Numbered from the stretch's first letter, positions 14,091-21,696 are shown. The stretch: DNA of 23,666 nucleotides from an uncultured Clostridia bacterium (GCA_934771475.1 CAKVMD010000014.1:1-23666); one strand, 5' to 3'. Made by a program: numbers and translations. Notes: generated from the letters alone by a model not told the origin.

Positions 14091-14121
14091 TTCAATTTAT
14101 TTATGATTTGTTATTACAATT

Positions 14122-15042
14122 TTACGCTTTTATCACATTCTTTTTTATAAACTTGTTTGGAACGATAATATTTACGCCCCCTTTTACCGTTTTTAAGTGA
14201 AAATTGCCTTTGCAAATTTTTTCTCCGTCCAAGTTTATAACAGTATCAGAGTCTGTCTCAATATCGAACTCGTCTAGGAGCAAATGCGTATAATTTTTAT
14301 TTGATTTTTCCTTAATTCCAAAGAGGAAAAGTTTGACTACGCCCCAAAAGCCTATTCCGCCGACCTTTTTTCTTTTGTTGCGGATAAGGACAACATCTAT
14401 AAGCCCGTCATTTAGTTTCGCCCTTCTATTGATAGGGAGCCCCGCAACATTTTTTGAATTTAAAATCATGATAAGTGAGCATTTTTTGTTAATTTCTTGC
14501 CCGTTGTAATTTAATTTGATATTGAACGCCGGAGTTGAAAACAACTTTTTTAAAGCGTGAAACCCATAAGCGAGTTTGCCAATTCGTTTTTTGCTTTCTT
14601 GGTTTGTCGCATAACTTGTTTCGGTAAAAAGTCCCGCACAGCACACATAAATGCCATATCTATCATTGACCTTGATAGCGTCATGAGCAAAAGTTTCCCC
14701 GTTGAGGATATTTTTAACCGCTCCTTTGATTGTCCTTGGTATTTTTAGAGAATGAGCAACATCATTAACCGTGCCAGCGGGGATGAGTCCAAGTTTAGGC
14801 TTTTTGCTAAGGTGGCAAATACCATTTACCGCCTCATTGAGGGTGCCATCTCCCCCTGCCACAACAAACAAGTCCACGCTTTCACCTTTTTCAAGTATGG
14901 TGTCATAAATATGTCCTGGATATTGAGATAATACAAGTTCAACATCATATTTGGTGCTTAGTTTTTCAAGTATTTCTTTTTCATGTTTAGCCACTTTCCC
15001 TTTACCGCTGTGAGGGTTGTATGCAAAAATACACTTTTCCAT
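14122..15042 (-). CDS. Diacylglycerol/sphingosine-kinase-family lipid kinase
   Basis: 306 residues, the usual size for the YegS/DgkB/BmrU group. The nucleotide-binding signatures are NPHSGKGK (9-16) and AGGDGTLNEAVNG (62-74), followed by GLIPAGTVNDVAHSL near 85-99. The C-terminal beta-sandwich includes LNDGLIDVVLI near 212 and ends with VINLDGEK and a basic tail. Members phosphorylate a lipid hydroxyl (diacylglycerol, or sphingoid bases in eukaryotic relatives) at the inner membrane face. The position near an SPT/SDR pair makes a sphingoid-base substrate conceivable, but recycling of diacylglycerol is the default reading. No Shine-Dalgarno site is seen; a -10-like TAATAT (15049-15054) lies 6 nt before the ATG. 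Confidence 0.85.
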   Translation of the reverse strand: MEKCIFAYNPHSGKGKVAKHEKEILEKLSTKYDVELVLSQYPGHIYDTILEKGESVDLFVVAGGDGTLNEAVNGICHLSKKPKLGLIPAGTVNDVAHSLKIPRTIKGAVKNILNGETFAHDAIKVNDRYGIYVCCAGLFTETSYATNQESKKRIGKLAYGFHALKKLFSTPAFNIKLNYNGQEINKKCSLIMILNSKNVAGLPINRRAKLNDGLIDVVLIRNKRKKVGGIGFWGVVKLFLFGIKEKSNKNYTHLLLDEFDIETDSDTVINLDGEKICKGNFHLKTVKGGVNIIVPNKFIKKNVIKA

Positions 15043-15048
15043 ATTTTT

Positions 15049-15056
15049 ATATTATC
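15049..15056 (-). promoter_or_regulatory. -10-like box directly before the lipid kinase start
   Basis: The minus strand reads TGTGATAATAT then 6 nt and ATG. Either GATAAT or TAATAT would start transcription at or within a few bases of the codon. The -35 is poor. Confidence 0.35.
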
Positions 15057-15139
15057 ACAATATGCCGAAAAATTCAAAATATTTTCTCTTTACCACGAAA
15101 TTTGTTGTTAAAAAATTTTTTGTTTTATCAATTTTGTGG

Positions 15140-15145
15140 TATATT
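15140..15145 (+). promoter_or_regulatory. -10-like box directly before the YitT start
   Basis: TATATT preceded by TGG (extended -10 form) ends 6 nt before the ATG at 15152. No ribosome site is visible and the -35 is weak. Confidence 0.35.
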
Positions 15146-15151
15146 AAAACT

Positions 15152-16180
15152 ATGAAAGAAGAGAAAATAAAATCAAAACAAACACGCGAGGTCTTGAAAT
15201 TTTTGCTTACTGTGCTTGGCGTTGCTGTTATTGGCTTCGTGGGAGGGTGTGCGTTTAAAACCTTTTTTGAATCGCAAGACATTATCCCCACTGGGATGAG
15301 TGGGTTCGCGCTCATTATACATAACCTAATTTTTCAAGCAGGGTTAAATATCCCAACCGCGATAATCTATTTGGTGCTCAACGCAATAGTATTCTTGCTG
15401 GCACTTAAAAGTTTCGGCTGGAAATTTTTAGTGCTTTCGGGTGTTGGCATGGGCGCTTACACACTCGCTATGCAATTTGGCCTCATAAGTGCCATTATTG
15501 CAACTCCCGACAAACTGCTTTTTGCAATCGTGGGTGGACTGCTTTCAGGGCTTTGTGTAGGTCTTGCATTGAGGCTTGGCGGTTCGACTGGCGGAAGCGA
15601 TGTTTTAGGTGCGCTTGTAAATCACAAATTCCCTAAGATTAAAACAGGATATTGCATTCTCGGATTTAACATTTTGGTTTTAATCTTATCAGTTGCCACC
15701 TCTGGCATTCAAACTGGTCTTTATGCTGTGCTTGTATCTTTGATAAGTTCACTCGCAACCAATTTCGTACTCGACAGCGCAAAGAGCGTTGTTGCATATC
15801 ACATTGTTTGCGACAAGGGTGATGAAATAGCACAAGCCATTATGACAAAGTATCATCGCGGAGTAACAGAAATAGATGTGCGAGGAGCATATTCGCTCAC
15901 TGATAAAAAGATGCTTTTGGTGCTTATCCCTTCTTCACAAGCGGTGGAAATGAAAAAACTTATTTCTTCCATTGATGAAAAAGCATTCGTCTTTTCTTCA
16001 CTTGTAACCGAAACAATAGGGCAAGGCAATTTCTTGAAAGAAAAATCTGTTCTTCAAAACAGAATTGCGCTTTTAAACAGTCCTTTACTTAAAACAAAAA
16101 CAAAATATATCCGCAAAGATAAAATCAAATATTTAAGACTGAAAAGAAAACAAAAGACTCTGAAAATGTCAAAAGATTAA
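15152..16180 (+). CDS. YitT-family membrane protein
   Basis: 342 residues from the ATG at 15152. The frame is open further upstream to 15017, but that part overlaps the divergent gene and is not protein-like. Five or so membrane helices span ~15-230: an N-terminal helix with FVGGCAFKTFF, then IIPTGMSGFALIIHNL, LALRLGGSTGGSDVLGALV near 150 (the conserved YitT block) and YAVLVSLISSLATNFVLD. A C-terminal cytoplasmic DUF2179 domain follows (HRGVTEIDVRGAYSLTDKKMLLVLI). The last ~40 residues are strongly basic. The family is widespread in Bacillota and may be transporters, but the substrate is not established. It is divergent from the lipid kinase. Confidence 0.88.
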   Translation: MKEEKIKSKQTREVLKFLLTVLGVAVIGFVGGCAFKTFFESQDIIPTGMSGFALIIHNLIFQAGLNIPTAIIYLVLNAIVFLLALKSFGWKFLVLSGVGMGAYTLAMQFGLISAIIATPDKLLFAIVGGLLSGLCVGLALRLGGSTGGSDVLGALVNHKFPKIKTGYCILGFNILVLILSVATSGIQTGLYAVLVSLISSLATNFVLDSAKSVVAYHIVCDKGDEIAQAIMTKYHRGVTEIDVRGAYSLTDKKMLLVLIPSSQAVEMKKLISSIDEKAFVFSSLVTETIGQGNFLKEKSVLQNRIALLNSPLLKTKTKYIRKDKIKYLRLKRKQKTLKMSKD

Positions 16181-16194
16181 GATTTTCGAAAAAT

Positions 16195-16228
16195 AAAAAG
16201 GCAAAGTGATTTCACTTTGCCTTTTTTT
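16195..16228 (+). terminator. Intrinsic terminator of the YitT gene
   Basis: AAAAAGGCAAAGTGA and TCACTTTGCCTTTTT with a 2-nt loop and seven T. The rest of the gap to 16415 holds only a small GCGAG/CTCGC hairpin (16372-16390 region) and no gene. Confidence 0.93.
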
Positions 16229-16415
16229 ATTCGCTAAAAGATACGCGCAGAATGAGCGAGCGCATTTCCCCTTGAAAACGCAAGGAGCCCTCCAATCGAG
16301 AGCCTTCTTTTCACTCTTCCTAGTCTATAAAACCAGCCTTCTCTATATCTCGCGCAACAAGCCCATTATTTAGGCGAGCCCGTCTCGCTTCAAATTGTAA
16401 GACTTAAAAAGTTTA

Positions 16416-17597
16416 TTATTTAATTTCAAGTTCGTCAAGAACAGCTTTGATTTCTTTCATGGCTTTGTCCATTTGCTCTTTGGTGTGAGTTGCTGTATAA
16501 CTTGTTCTTAAAAGCGCCATTCCCGGTGGTGTGGCAGGCGTTACAACTGGGTTTACATAAACTCCTCTTTCAAGCAAAAGTTTGCAAGCCATAAATGCCT
16601 TTGCGTCATCATAAGTGTAAATTGGGATGATTGGAGTAGTGCTTTCAATAATGTTTACTCCCAATTTTTTAAGACCATTTCTCATATAGTTGGAAATCTC
16701 GCGGAGACGAGCAACTCTTTCTGGTTCTCTTTCAAGGATTTTCAAACTTGCCATAGCGCATGCCACAGAAGCAGGCGTAATGCTAGCCGAGAAAATGTAA
16801 GGACGAGAAGTATGCTTAACATATTCAACAACCCTAGCGTCTGCTGCCATATATCCACCAAGTGAGGCAAGCGACTTAGAGAATGTTCCCATAATGATAT
16901 CGACTTCGTCTTCGAGACCAAAATATTCACCAGTACCGCGACCGTGTGCACCAAGCACTCCAAGTCCATGCGCGTCATCAACCATAACCCTAGCGCCATA
17001 TTTCTTTTTAAGCGCCACAATCTCAGGAAGTTTGCAGATTTCACCACTCATAGAGAAAACGCCATCAGTAACAATCAAAATGCCCTTATCTTCTGGGATT
17101 TCTTTAAGTTTTCTTTCAAGGTCCTCCATGTCAGAGTGTTCATATCGAACCATTTTGCCATAACTAAGTCTGCAAGCGTCATAAATTGAAGCATGGTTTT
17201 CTTTATCACAAAGGATATAGTCATTTCTTCCAGCAATGGCAGAAATTATGCCAAGATTGCTTTGGAAACCAGTCGAAAAAGTTACACAAGCCTCTTTGTG
17301 TAAAAATTTGGCAAGTTCGTTTTCAAGTTCAACATGCTTGTCCAGTGTACCATTTAAAAATCTAGAACCACTGCATCCTGTACCATATTTTTGAAGCGCC
17401 TCAACGCCCGCCTTAATAACTTCTGGGTGTGATGTGAGTCCAAGGTAGTTGTTTGAGCCAATCATAATTGTCTCACGCCCTTCCATTTGAACCACTGTGT
17501 CTTGCCCCGATGTTAATTGGTGAAAGTATGGGTATACCCCCGACTCCTTCACTGTATCATACATTTGATGATCTCTTGTCTTTTTAAAAATATCCAT
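16416..17597 (-). CDS. Serine-palmitoyltransferase-like alpha-oxoamine synthase
   Basis: 393 residues with AAGGAGTG upstream. A PLP enzyme that condenses an amino acid with an acyl-CoA. Landmarks: SNNYLGL near 48-54, YGTGCSGSRFLNGTLDKHVELE (71-92), His135 in ENHAS (stacks on PLP), VDDAHGLGVLG (206-216) and the Schiff-base Lys241 in GTFSKSLASLGG. The last motif and the VYPYF N-terminus (21-25) look more like Bacteroides-type serine palmitoyltransferase than glycine C-acetyltransferase (GTLGKA) or BioF. Serine plus palmitoyl-CoA to 3-ketosphinganine is therefore the favoured reaction, but family members are hard to separate by eye. It is second in an operon 11 nt behind an SDR that could do the next step. 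Confidence 0.85.
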   Translation of the reverse strand: MDIFKKTRDHQMYDTVKESGVYPYFHQLTSGQDTVVQMEGRETIMIGSNNYLGLTSHPEVIKAGVEALQKYGTGCSGSRFLNGTLDKHVELENELAKFLHKEACVTFSTGFQSNLGIISAIAGRNDYILCDKENHASIYDACRLSYGKMVRYEHSDMEDLERKLKEIPEDKGILIVTDGVFSMSGEICKLPEIVALKKKYGARVMVDDAHGLGVLGAHGRGTGEYFGLEDEVDIIMGTFSKSLASLGGYMAADARVVEYVKHTSRPYIFSASITPASVACAMASLKILEREPERVARLREISNYMRNGLKKLGVNIIESTTPIIPIYTYDDAKAFMACKLLLERGVYVNPVVTPATPPGMALLRTSYTATHTKEQMDKAMKEIKAVLDELEIK

Positions 17598-17608
17598 TTT
17601 ATCACTCC

Positions 17609-18409
17609 TTAACCATATATTTTTCTTACTATAAAATTAACAAATTTCGTTGAAACGATGCGCGTTAAAAACACCTCAAACTTACTTGTAAAGCCAACCG
17701 TTTTTCGCAAAGGCGGATGCTTTCTTTTTAATACTTTTGCAATAACCCTTGCAACCGTGTCAGGACTCTTTCCGTGCTCTTCATCGTGAGCCATTTTCCC
17801 AACAGATTTTTTCATTCTTCCATTGTAAGATGAATCTTGCTTTTCATCAACTATCCTCGCCTTTGTAAAGCCAGTTTTTGTGTCGCCGGGCAAAATTGCA
17901 GTTACTTTTATATTGTCTTGTTTGACTTCTCCCGCAAGCGATCTTGAAAATATTTCAATCCCCGCTTTTGTCGCCGAATAGCATGCCTGAAATGGAAGAG
18001 GGATAATCCCGCCAACCGAGGAAATATTAATTATGTTTCCTCCGCCCGCGCGTTGAAGATATGGGATGATTTTCCCGCAAAGTGAAATGACCGCAGTAAG
18101 GTTTGTGTTTACTATTGCTTCAACATTTTCCTTTTTAGTATCAGCAATCGCTCCCGCTATGCCAAAACCAGCATTGTTTACAAGCGCGTCAATTCGCCCC
18201 TCTCTTTTTTCAATTTCTTCAAACAGGCTCACCATTCTGCTTTCGTCATTGACATCCCCAACAAGGCATGTAAACTTGTCGTTTGAATATTCATTGCGAC
18301 TTATTCCATACACTTTGTTGCCGTCCTCCGCAAGCCTTAACGCGGTGGCAAGTCCAATGCCACTGCTAGCGCCTGTGATTATAATAACCTTTCCTTTTCT
18401 TCTTTTCAT
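17609..18409 (-). CDS. Short-chain dehydrogenase/reductase (possible 3-ketosphinganine reductase)
   Basis: 266 residues from the ATG at 18409. An ATG 9 nt upstream (18418) overlaps the -10 box, so it is less likely. A classical SDR (numbered from the upstream ATG): TGASSGIG (15-22) binds NAD(P)H, NNAG at 81-84, ISS at 132-134 and catalytic Tyr147 and Lys151 in CYSATKAG. The C-terminus (SKFEVFLTRIVSTKFVNFIVRKIYG-type, split here) is hydrophobic and basic and may sit on the membrane, as in eukaryotic 3-ketodihydrosphingosine reductase. It is followed after 11 nt by the SPT-like gene, so the pair could make dihydrosphingosine. Many SDRs reduce other substrates, so this is inference from context. 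Confidence 0.82.
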   Translation of the reverse strand: MKRRKGKVIIITGASSGIGLATALRLAEDGNKVYGISRNEYSNDKFTCLVGDVNDESRMVSLFEEIEKREGRIDALVNNAGFGIAGAIADTKKENVEAIVNTNLTAVISLCGKIIPYLQRAGGGNIINISSVGGIIPLPFQACYSATKAGIEIFSRSLAGEVKQDNIKVTAILPGDTKTGFTKARIVDEKQDSSYNGRMKKSVGKMAHDEEHGKSPDTVARVIAKVLKRKHPPLRKTVGFTSKFEVFLTRIVSTKFVNFIVRKIYG

Positions 18410-18416
18410 GTAAGGC

Positions 18417-18445
18417 ATTATACTATACTTTATTCAAAAAAACAA
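18417..18445 (-). promoter_or_regulatory. Promoter of the SDR-SPT operon, probably leaderless
   Basis: On the minus strand TTGTTT (18440-18445), a 17-nt spacer and TATAAT (18417-18422). The box ends 7 nt before the ATG at 18409, and no ribosome site separates them. Confidence 0.65.
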
Positions 18446-18479
18446 ACAATTTTACTAAAAAATAAAAAATTTTGCCTAT

Positions 18480-18521
18480 AATCGCTACACCTCTTTATTT
18501 ACAAGGGTTGTAGCGATTTTT
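18480..18521 (+). terminator. Terminator-like hairpin in the SDR/rubrerythrin divergent gap
   Basis: AATCGCTACA and TGTAGCGATT form a 10-bp stem around a 19-nt loop, with further T after the stem. A TATAAT (18477-18482) overlaps its left arm. No gene reads into it from the left on the plus strand, so its role is unclear. The remainder of 18522-18666 is AT-rich; I could not define the rubrerythrin promoter. Confidence 0.45.
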
Positions 18522-18677
18522 CGCACGCTTTTTTTAGCATATTTCTTTTGACACAAATTCGTCTACTCCCCTTGTTTTTCGGCACTTATAGCGTTTAAAG
18601 TGTAATCTCTAACATTTATAAAAATTTTTTATGTATATCTTTTAAATTTTTGGCAATCATCTTTAAGAGGAGGGATT

Positions 18678-19274
18678 ATGAAACTGAAAGATAGCCAGAC
18701 TTATGTAAATCTTGCAAGGGCATTTGTAAGCGAATGTAGTGCAAGAACGAGGTACGAATTTGTAGAATATGGGTTTAGAATGAATGGTTACGAGGCGATC
18801 GCCCAGCTGGTAGACAAAATCGCATATCAAGAGTTTAACCATGCAAGAGTCATCTATATGAAAATACAAGACGCAGAGGTAAAACAAGTTGACAATATCG
18901 ACATTTCATTAGGCTTACCATTTAAAGAAAAGTGGGATTTACTTAATAACCTTAAACTTCTTGCAGAAGACGAAAATGACGAGGCTGATGCTTATGCAGA
19001 CTTTGAACAAACTGCTCGCGATGAAGGGTTTGTTGAAATTGCCGATATGTTTGCCATGATTAGAGAAGTCGAAATTAGACACGCCGAGGTCTTTAAAGAA
19101 TTGCATAGACAAATGAAAGATAAGTCGTTATATAAGCGTGCGAAGGAAGTCGCTTGGATTTGCCCAACTTGCGGATATGTAAGCTTTGACAAGGAAGCTT
19201 GGGAGGAGTGTCCTCTTTGCCATGCAAAACAAGGATATTGCACTCTCAATCTTTCGCCAGATTTAAGATTTTAA
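18678..19274 (+). CDS. rbr: Rubrerythrin
   Basis: 198 residues with a strong GAGGAGGG site (18667-18673 region). A non-haem di-iron peroxidase that reduces hydrogen peroxide in anaerobes. The ferritin-like four-helix domain carries the metal ligands Glu19 (VSECSARTRYE), Glu52-x2-His55 (QEFNHA), Glu97 or neighbours in AEDEN and Glu132-x2-His135 (VEIRHAE). The C-terminal rubredoxin-like domain has Cys162 and Cys165 (CPTCGY) and Cys178 and Cys181 (CPLCHAKQ), which bind one iron for electron entry. The size matches two-domain rubrerythrins. It is monocistronic, divergent from the SDR operon, and ends in two hairpins that also form the leader of the next locus. Confidence 0.93.
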   Translation: MKLKDSQTYVNLARAFVSECSARTRYEFVEYGFRMNGYEAIAQLVDKIAYQEFNHARVIYMKIQDAEVKQVDNIDISLGLPFKEKWDLLNNLKLLAEDENDEADAYADFEQTARDEGFVEIADMFAMIREVEIRHAEVFKELHRQMKDKSLYKRAKEVAWICPTCGYVSFDKEAWEECPLCHAKQGYCTLNLSPDLRF

Positions 19275-19330
19275 CTTTATTTTAAACTTAAAAAACATCC
19301 TGACTTGGTTTGTCCTTGTTAGGCTATCAC

Positions 19331-19360
19331 GAGCGCCCACATTGCTTGGCGCTTGGGTTT
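19331..19360 (+). terminator. First hairpin after rubrerythrin
   Basis: GAGCGCC pairs with GGCGCTT across a 10-nt loop, then GGG and a T run. Homologous to 12366-12396 with compensatory changes (CT/AG to CC/GG). Confidence 0.65.
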
Positions 19361-19362
19361 TT

Positions 19363-19386
19363 AATCCCCTTCGGGGATTTTTTTTG
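19363..19386 (+). terminator. Intrinsic terminator after rubrerythrin
   Basis: AATCCCC, loop TTC, GGGGATT and a run of further T; strong and canonical. Confidence 0.9.
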
Positions 19387-19424
19387 TATAACCGCGCTGG
19401 TGGCAACGCGGATTTTAATAAAAA

Positions 19425-20183
19425 ATGACTTTTTTGAGAAAAATATGGTGGGACGCCTTATCATCAAAAGCATTTGAAATCTCTATGCAAGTAGAAAACC
19501 TTAACAAATCAGCATCTGGTGATTTTAACCTTGCTCTTAAACTATCAAATGACGAGCCAGCACTAGATGAAAGTGAATATTCTTCACTTTCTTTTACTTA
19601 TGACGATACTGCTAAAACAGCAAAAGTTTCTTCAAACGCCAGCAACTTACCAAGCGGTGAACTTATTATCCCCGGGAAAGTAATGCACAATGGGGAGGAG
19701 TATACAATCACTTCTCTTTCTAATTACGCTTTTGAACTTTGTAGTTTAACATCCGCCACCCTACCTTCTAGCGTTACTAAGATTGGGGAATATCCTTTTG
19801 ATATTTGTCAAAGCCTTGAATCTGTCAACATCCCATCAGCCGTTACAGACATTGGACGGTCAGCATTTTATATGTGTTCAAGTCTCAAATCTATAAATAT
19901 CCCTACTGGTGTTACGATGATTAACGCCTCGACTTTTGGTGATTGCACAAGCCTAACTTCCATCATTATCCATTCTAAAATTGGATACATTGGTGAATAC
20001 GCTTTCAGTAACGCTGGCCTCACCTCTGCGACATTTGAAACCATAACTGGGTGGACAGTAACCCCTGGTTCAGGCGCTGAGGGTTCCTCGGTCGCAACGC
20101 CATCCATTTCAACTACTGATTTGGCGGCAAACGCTAAACTGCTTACAGATACTTATCGTTTATACACTTGGACGAGGGCATAG
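19425..20183 (+). pseudogene. 5'-truncated BspA-like paralogue (copy 2), probably silent
   Basis: The frame encodes 252 residues, but the first ~12 codons (MTFLRKIWWDA) are translated leader DNA. From SSKAFEISMQVENLNKS it matches copy 1 from about residue 152. The signal peptide, most of the N-terminal domain and the promoter are missing. Conserved blocks flank diverged repeats: LSNDEP.LDESEYS.LSFTYDDTAKTA before and TTDLAANA.LL.DTY...WTRA after. About four LRR_5 units lie between (LTSATLPSSVTKIGEYPF, LESVNIPSAVTDIGRSAF and others). There is no ribosome site before the ATG, and two terminators stand upstream. Many nucleotide differences from copy 1 are synonymous, so both copies were under selection before the truncation. 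It may be a dead duplicate or a donor cassette for recombination with copy 1. Confidence 0.75.
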
Positions 20184-20226
20184 TTGCATAGTTAATTCCC
20201 CTCATTCCCAAAACAAAAGAATAACT

Positions 20227-20262
20227 AAAAACTCTCACTTTTTATGCTGTGAGAGTTTTTTT
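20227..20262 (+). terminator. Intrinsic terminator of BspA copy 2
   Basis: AAAAACTCTCAC and GTGAGAGTTTTTTT. It is homologous to the copy 1 terminator with a compensatory pair change. Confidence 0.9.
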
Positions 20263-20361
20263 AATTGAAACCGTTACAAAAGGGAGAACCTCACTTGTTT
20301 GGTTTGCCCTTTCCTTTTCTTGTTTCTTCATTTTGCATTTTTAAAAGGATTACTAAAATGT

Positions 20362-21117
20362 TTACCTTTGACTTTTTGCAATTTGCAAGCTATTTACATC
20401 AGTCTCGCCCAGTTTATTACATTTGTCTACCAAATACTGAGCCATATCCTCTCTGCTAGAACTAGTGGCTTTTAGCGTGCTGAACAAAATTGGGTTATCA
20501 AATATGTAAACTCTTTCTTTTTTCTTAAAATAAGACACATAAATCGGCACATCATAACCTTGCTTATAAAGTGTTTGTGCCAATATCACAAACCCAGCAT
20601 AAAACCCTTGAATATGTGCCACATAACCGTCTGGCGACTTTTCTGGGAATATAACCAAATTTTCTTTCTTCTCAATAATCGCCTTTACGCTTTCGTTTAT
20701 AGTTGCCTTAAATCTTGCATCTGGGTAAGTTGAAATTAGGTTTAACCCTTTGTAAAAAAGGTTGGTGAGTGGACTTGCAAGCAAACAAAAGAGTCTTGCA
20801 AGGTGCAAATTCCAGTGCTTTTTCTCATGATAGTAAACGCGCGTTTGATACTTGTATAATTTTCTTAGCCCTGAGTTCATTTCTGCTGTTCCCCACATTC
20901 TAACTGGAAAGTCTGCATAAATTTCAAGAGCCATAGGTGCATCAGTTCCCTCGTGATTACTCAAAATAATACTGCCCTCGCTCGGCTTTGCACCCAAAAA
21001 GACAAACCTAGTCTTTTTATAGCGCATTTTCATAATTTGTTTTAGTCCTCTATACCAAGCCTTGCGCTTTTGTTTAAACTTCCTCTTTTCCAATACTTCT
21101 TCCCCATTTTTCGACAA
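20362..21117 (-). CDS. PlsC-like acyltransferase, divergent
   Basis: 251 residues from a TTG start; a stop lies two codons further upstream, so the start is TTG or an internal codon, and no ribosome site is clear. The basic N-terminus is followed by an LPLAT/PlsC-type core: IILSNHEGTDAP (50-61), a second block near 72-95, and LVIFPEKSPDGY (154-165), equivalent to the FPEG motif. GFYAGFVILA and DVPIYVSYF follow. Such enzymes acylate lysophosphatidate or related lipids at the membrane. The catalytic motif is spaced His-x3-Asp here, whereas the family norm is His-x4-Asp, so activity or substrate may differ. It could belong with the lipid genes 2-6 kb away, but is not in their operon. Confidence 0.75.
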   Translation of the reverse strand: MSKNGEEVLEKRKFKQKRKAWYRGLKQIMKMRYKKTRFVFLGAKPSEGSIILSNHEGTDAPMALEIYADFPVRMWGTAEMNSGLRKLYKYQTRVYYHEKKHWNLHLARLFCLLASPLTNLFYKGLNLISTYPDARFKATINESVKAIIEKKENLVIFPEKSPDGYVAHIQGFYAGFVILAQTLYKQGYDVPIYVSYFKKKERVYIFDNPILFSTLKATSSSREDMAQYLVDKCNKLGETDVNSLQIAKSQR

Positions 21118-21344
21118 TATTCGTCATCTATAAAGATATTAACATAAATATATTTTAAAATCAACCGAAACATTGAGGCGCCCAAATTGGAATTTGATAT
21201 GCTTAATAATAATTGAATGATTTGTCTTAGCATTCAAAGACATTTTCTCATAAATGCAAACTACACTGCCAGACGAAATAATCGTAGAAAAATGACTTTT
21301 AGCACAAAAAATCGTGTAAAAGTCCCTCTTTAACGAAAAAAAGA

Positions 21345-21374
21345 TTGACAAATGCTCAACTTATGTGCTATTCT
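21345..21374 (+). promoter_or_regulatory. Promoter of tRNA-Ser
   Basis: TTGACA (21345-21350), an 18-nt spacer and TATTCT (21369-21374), 15 nt before the tRNA. The preceding gap 21118-21344 is AT-rich and I see no gene in it. Confidence 0.75.
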
Positions 21375-21388
21375 CTAACCATCGGCAC

Positions 21389-21479
21389 GGGGAGATACTC
21401 AAGAGGTCGAAGAGGCGGCCCTGCTAAGGCTGTAGGTCGGGCAACCGGCGCGAGGGTTCAAATCCCTCTCTTCCCGCCA
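21389..21479 (+). tRNA. tRNA-Ser (anticodon GCT)
   Basis: 91 nt with encoded CCA and the long variable arm typical of serine tRNAs. Acceptor GGGGAGA pairs with TCTTCCC (one G-T), the anticodon stem is CGGCC/GGCTG with loop CTGCTAA (anticodon 21423-21425), and the T arm is GAGGG-TTCAAAT-CCCTC. Confidence 0.95.
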
Positions 21480-21486
21480 ACAAAAG

Positions 21487-21515
21487 TCCAAATCGTAATC
21501 GGTTTGGATTTTTTG
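21487..21515 (+). terminator. Intrinsic terminator of tRNA-Ser
   Basis: TCCAAA and TTTGGA with an inner CG/CG pair and six T. Beyond it, 21540-21690 is unusually G-rich on the plus strand but shows no gene or RNA that I can support. Confidence 0.8.
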
Positions 21516-21696
21516 TTTTTTATATTGGTTTGTTTTTAAGAAAAAATTACCACAAGTGATGCGTTCGAAGCGTGGCATGGTTTGTTGTCCGAGTGTGCTT
21601 TTGGGATGAAATGGCGGTTAGGGCGTGTGGGAGAAATGGGCGAATTGGGGAGGAACAGGTTCGCATCCAGAAATATTGAAGATTTTGCTTATTTAC

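Larger units (their letters stand above)
19318..19463 (+). repeat. Leader repeat, BspA copy 2
   Basis: Counterpart of 12356-12495: TAGGCTA, hairpins, AACGCGGATTTTAATAAAAA, TTTTTTGAGAAAAATAT and GACGCCTTATCA. The promoter and inverted repeats that follow in copy 1 are absent because the sequence jumps straight to mid-gene. Confidence 0.8.

Noticed and set aside
15017..15151. N-terminal extension of the YitT protein
   Set aside because: The extra 45 codons overlap the divergent kinase start and its promoter and look unlike protein; the family starts near MKEEK.
16416..17597. Annotation as glycine C-acetyltransferase (kbl) or BioF
   Set aside because: No threonine dehydrogenase or biotin genes are adjacent, and the Schiff-base motif GTFSKSLASLGG fits serine palmitoyltransferase better. 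The alternative is not excluded.
21345..21539. A 64-codon plus-strand frame across the tRNA-Ser gene
   Set aside because: It covers the tRNA promoter, the tRNA and its terminator, so it is fortuitous.
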